Made by a program: the position numbers and the translations under genes. A stretch of 64,000 nucleotides of DNA, from NCBI RefSeq assembly GCF_038502225.1, contig NC_091341.1:1923626-1987625 (forward strand), written 5' to 3'. Positions 61,176-64,000 of the stretch are shown here, in pieces; within the stretch, counting starts at the first letter, position 1, and every line of letters starts with the position of its first letter. Below the pieces are notes generated by a model. The model worked only from the letters and a program-made list of their open reading frames with translations. It was not told where the DNA came from and ran no database searches. Source of the DNA: Cherax quadricarinatus (Eukaryota; Arthropoda; Malacostraca; Decapoda; Parastacidae).

Positions 61176-64000
61176 ATGATTACAAGCATTGATCCTGATA
61201 CCAACCTCTTATTTAATGACTTAAATGAATCAAACAGTTACTGTAATTACTACACAGCAGAACAATCAAAGGCACTTCTCAGAGCCAACAACAACATAAC
61301 TATCTTTAACTACAATATCAGATCTTTAAGCAAGCATTACGATGACCTCATAGCATTACTAAATTCCTTGCATGCCAATATGTCCACCATTACACTAACT
61401 GAAACCTGGCTAAAGCCTGATACTACAGATGTCTATGCCATTCCTGGTTACACAGCCATACACAACTGTAGGCCAGACCAACAAGGGGGTGGCACAGCTA
61501 TATACTACTCAGACCAACTAGAATGTATCACTAATACTTGCACAAGGGATGAACATGGGGAATATATAATAGCTAAATTCAAATCCAAATACCTACAAAA
61601 ACCTCTCACAGTGATAAACATCTACAGAGTTCCACAATCAAACATTAGCCAATTTAGTCAAAACCTAGGAAGTATGATAACTGATGCACGCATGAACAAA
61701 GATCACTTACTACTCTCAGGTGACTTCAATATAAATCTCCTGCAAGACCAGGACCCACACATTAATGAATTCACAAACACAATGAGTAACTGCATGTTGC
61801 TACCAACAGTAACAAAACCTACAAGAGTTACGAAGACTAGTGTTTCCCTACTTGACCACATCTGGACCAACACCATATCCCCTTTAAAATCAGGCATAAT
61901 TACAGATAATACCACAGACCACTACCCTACTTTCCTCATAACAACTCTTGGTAAATTACCCCAAGACACTACTAAAGTCACCTTCAGACTTCACAATGAG
62001 GCAGCCATTAATAACTTCACAACAGCAGTAACAAACATTGACTGCCACACTGAGCTAGAAATCTATACAGATATTGACGAATGTTTTAATAATTTTCTAA
62101 AAAAGACCCAATACCTCTATAACAAGCACTGCCCTAAAAAAACTAAACAGATGACATCTAAGAGACTGAACAGTCCCTGGCTAACACCCAGCATTCTCAA
62201 ATCCATAAATACAAAACACCAATATGAAAAACAGTACAGAATGGGTCACATAACCAGAGACCAAACAAAACGTTACTCGTCAATCCTAACCAGCCTGATA
62301 AGAAGGGCAAAAAAATTGTATTATGAGAACAGATTATCCAACTTACGAGGTGATATAAAAAAGACCTGGAAAACCCTATCAGAAATTCTGGGAACAAAAA
62401 AGATATCACGAAATAGCGAAATAAAATTAGCAAAATCAGATGAACCCCAACTCCCACCAACAGAAACAGCAAACAGACTCAATGATTTCTTCTCCACTAT
62501 AGGACAAAACCTTGCCAATAAAATCCCAAGCTCAGATACCTCACCAAATGACTACCTCACTGGCAACTACCCGAACACACTGTTCCTAGCTCCGACTAAC
62601 CCATACGAAGTCTCCCTTATTATCAACTCACTAAAAAACAAGGCAGGAGATTTAAATACCTTACCACCCTTTATATAAAAAAAAGTGTCACAAGTGCTAT
62701 CACCAATCATTGCAACACTCTTTAACAAATCCATTGAATCCTCCACCTTCCCTACAGTTCTCAAAATAGCAAGGGTCACCCCGATCCATAAAGGAGGAGA
62801 CCAAACAGAGTTGAATAACTATAGGCCAATATCCAATTTACACCCTCTCTCAAAAATCTTCGAAAAATTAATTCATAACGAATCTACTCCTACCTCACCT
62901 CCCAAAACATACTCAACCTCTGCCAATTTGGATTCAGGCCTAATAAAAATACTAATGATGCTATTATACACATGCTAGAACATATATACATGCAATAGAG
63001 AAAAAAGAAGTCCCACTGGGGATCTTCATTGACTTACGTAAAGCTTTTGATACAGTTGACCATGACTTGCTCCACGTAAAATTGTCACACTATGGTATAA
63101 GAGGGCACTCCCTCAACTACCTCAAGTCATACCTCAGCAACAGAAGCCAATATGTGTACGCAAATGGGGCAAGCTCTTCCGCACAACCAATTACAGTTGG
63201 TGTCCCACAGGGAAGTGTCCTTGGCCCTCTTCTCTTTCTCCTATACATAAATGACCTACCAAATGCTTGGCAATTACTCAAACCCACACTATTTGCAGAT
63301 GACACTACATACGTCTTCTCTCACCCGAGCCCAGTCACGCTAGCCAATACTGTAAATACCGAATTACAGAAAATATCTACCTGGATGAGGACTAACAAAC
63401 TTACACTAAACATTGACAAAACCTACTTCATTCAGTTTGGTAACAGAGCTACAGATGTTCCTCTTAACATAACGATAAACGGATCACCTATCACAAAGCT
63501 AACAGAGGGAAAATTCTTAGGAATCCACCTTGATAATAGACTCAAATTTCATACACATATACAACAAATTTCTATGAAAATTTCCAAGACTGTAGGCATA
63601 CTATCGAAGATACGGTACTATGCTCCACAGTCAGCCCTCCTGGCCCTTTATCACTCTCTTATTTACCCCTATCTCACCTATGGAATTTGTGCATGGGGCT
63701 CAACAACAATTAACCATCTCAGACCACTAATTACCCAACAAAAGGCTGCAGTTAGAATAACAAATTCTCACTACAGGCAGCACACTCCACCAATATTCAA
63801 AACACTCAACCTACTCACCATACAAAACATCCATACTTATTACTGCACCTATTACACACATAGAACACTTAACTGATATTAACCCTCCCCTCAAACATCT
63901 CCTTGCCAACCTCAACAGAACACATGACCATAACACAAGGCACAGATCACTCTTTGATGTTCCTCGTGTCCATCTCACGCTATGCAAAAACTCAATGCAC
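61176..64000 (+). pseudogene. LINE ORF2 (endonuclease and reverse transcriptase), CR1/L2-type
   Basis: ATG at 61176. Endonuclease: FNYNIRSLSKHYDDLIALLN, STITLTETWLKPDTTDVYAI, LLSGDFNINLLQDQDPHINE, SLLDHIWTN. RT from about 62690: ARVTPIHKGGDQTELNNYRP, ISNLHPLSKIFEKLI, VPLGIFIDLRKAFDTVDHDL, VGVPQGSVLGPLLFLLYIND, PTLFADDTTYVFSH (FADD intact), FLGIHLDNRLKFHTHI. Damage: in-frame TAA at 62676-62678, frameshifts near 62885 and 62990, and one near 63870; then LADI..NTRHRSLFDVPRVH-type text to the window end. A single 500-residue frame covers the endonuclease, so it is of moderate age. Confidence 0.85.

Larger units (their letters stand above)
58052..64000 (+). mobile_element. CR1/L2-type LINE, runs off the window, with Tigger E nested in ORF1
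   Basis: ORF1 from 58087, a long A/T-rich inter-ORF region (60190-61170) and ORF2 from 61176. It reaches the window end inside the RT C-terminus, with the same final text as the fragment at 5087. Its 5' UTR is missing or very short. Inactive because of stops and frameshifts in ORF2. Confidence 0.82.

Noticed and set aside
1..64000. Viral or prokaryote-type defence system
   Set aside because: No capsid, polymerase, toxin-antitoxin, Cas or phage genes are visible; all RT and transposase sequences fit LINE, Tigger and piggyBac families.

Overview
This is an animal nuclear contig, most probably from a decapod crustacean such as a crayfish or lobster. The basis is its dense mix of Tigger/pogo DNA transposons, piggyBac elements and RTE-, CR1/L2- and I-type LINEs, its long AT-rich introns, and one exon that reads as the C-terminus of the conserved eukaryotic protein PDCD2. 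There are no prokaryotic operons, rRNA, tRNA or CRISPR arrays. Species assignment is inference. All protein family names rest on motif recognition by eye; no search was run.

Host genes: only two host coding pieces are visible. A terminal exon lies on the + strand at 18391-18632 (79 codons and a stop, resembling the C-terminus of an aftiphilin-like trafficking protein, tentative). The terminal exon of PDCD2 lies on the - strand at 46707-46901. The two genes converge, so the window spans the 3' ends of two genes, the gap between them, and probably parts of two very long transposon-filled introns.

Layout. 0-3 kb: AT-rich DNA, a 251-bp TIR element and three RTE-derived short elements. 3.2-11.2 kb: stacked Tigger transposons (copies A, B, C) with LINE fragments and MITEs nested in them. 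11.4-16.2 kb: two piggyBac-type TTAA elements around a TA-type element that was hit by Tigger D. 16.2-19.4 kb: low-repeat DNA with the + strand host exon. 19.4-23.8 kb: decayed RTE LINEs. 24.6-31.1 kb: a decayed piggyBac transposase gene, Tigger G with an inverted duplication and a near-perfect palindrome, Tigger F with an intact DNA-binding ORF, and Tigger H. 32.3-42.7 kb: a small I-LINE insertion, then a full-length I-type LINE bounded by an 8-bp target duplication and split by an RTE LINE. 43-45.2 kb: a piggyBac-type element split by a young truncated RTE copy. 45.2-47 kb: gene-flanking DNA with the PDCD2 exon. 47-52.5 kb: a cluster of piggyBac-type TTAA elements. 52.5-64 kb: a minus-strand I-LINE, then a Tigger end, then a CR1/L2-type LINE that carries another Tigger (E).

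How the parts work together: most of the window is a stratified transposon record in which insertion order can be read from target-site duplications (TA for Tigger, TTAA for piggyBac, 8-18 bp for LINEs). Autonomous families appear beside short derivatives that keep only their ends: 203-bp MITEs with Tigger-like termini, about 0.4-1.1-kb piggyBac elements, and two kinds of short retroelement built from the 5' and 3' ends of an RTE LINE and of an I-type LINE. The observations most worth following are the two 'bookend' retroelement families, the intact DNA-binding-only Tigger ORF, and a conserved AATAAA/GTAAGT overlap at the Tigger 3' end.
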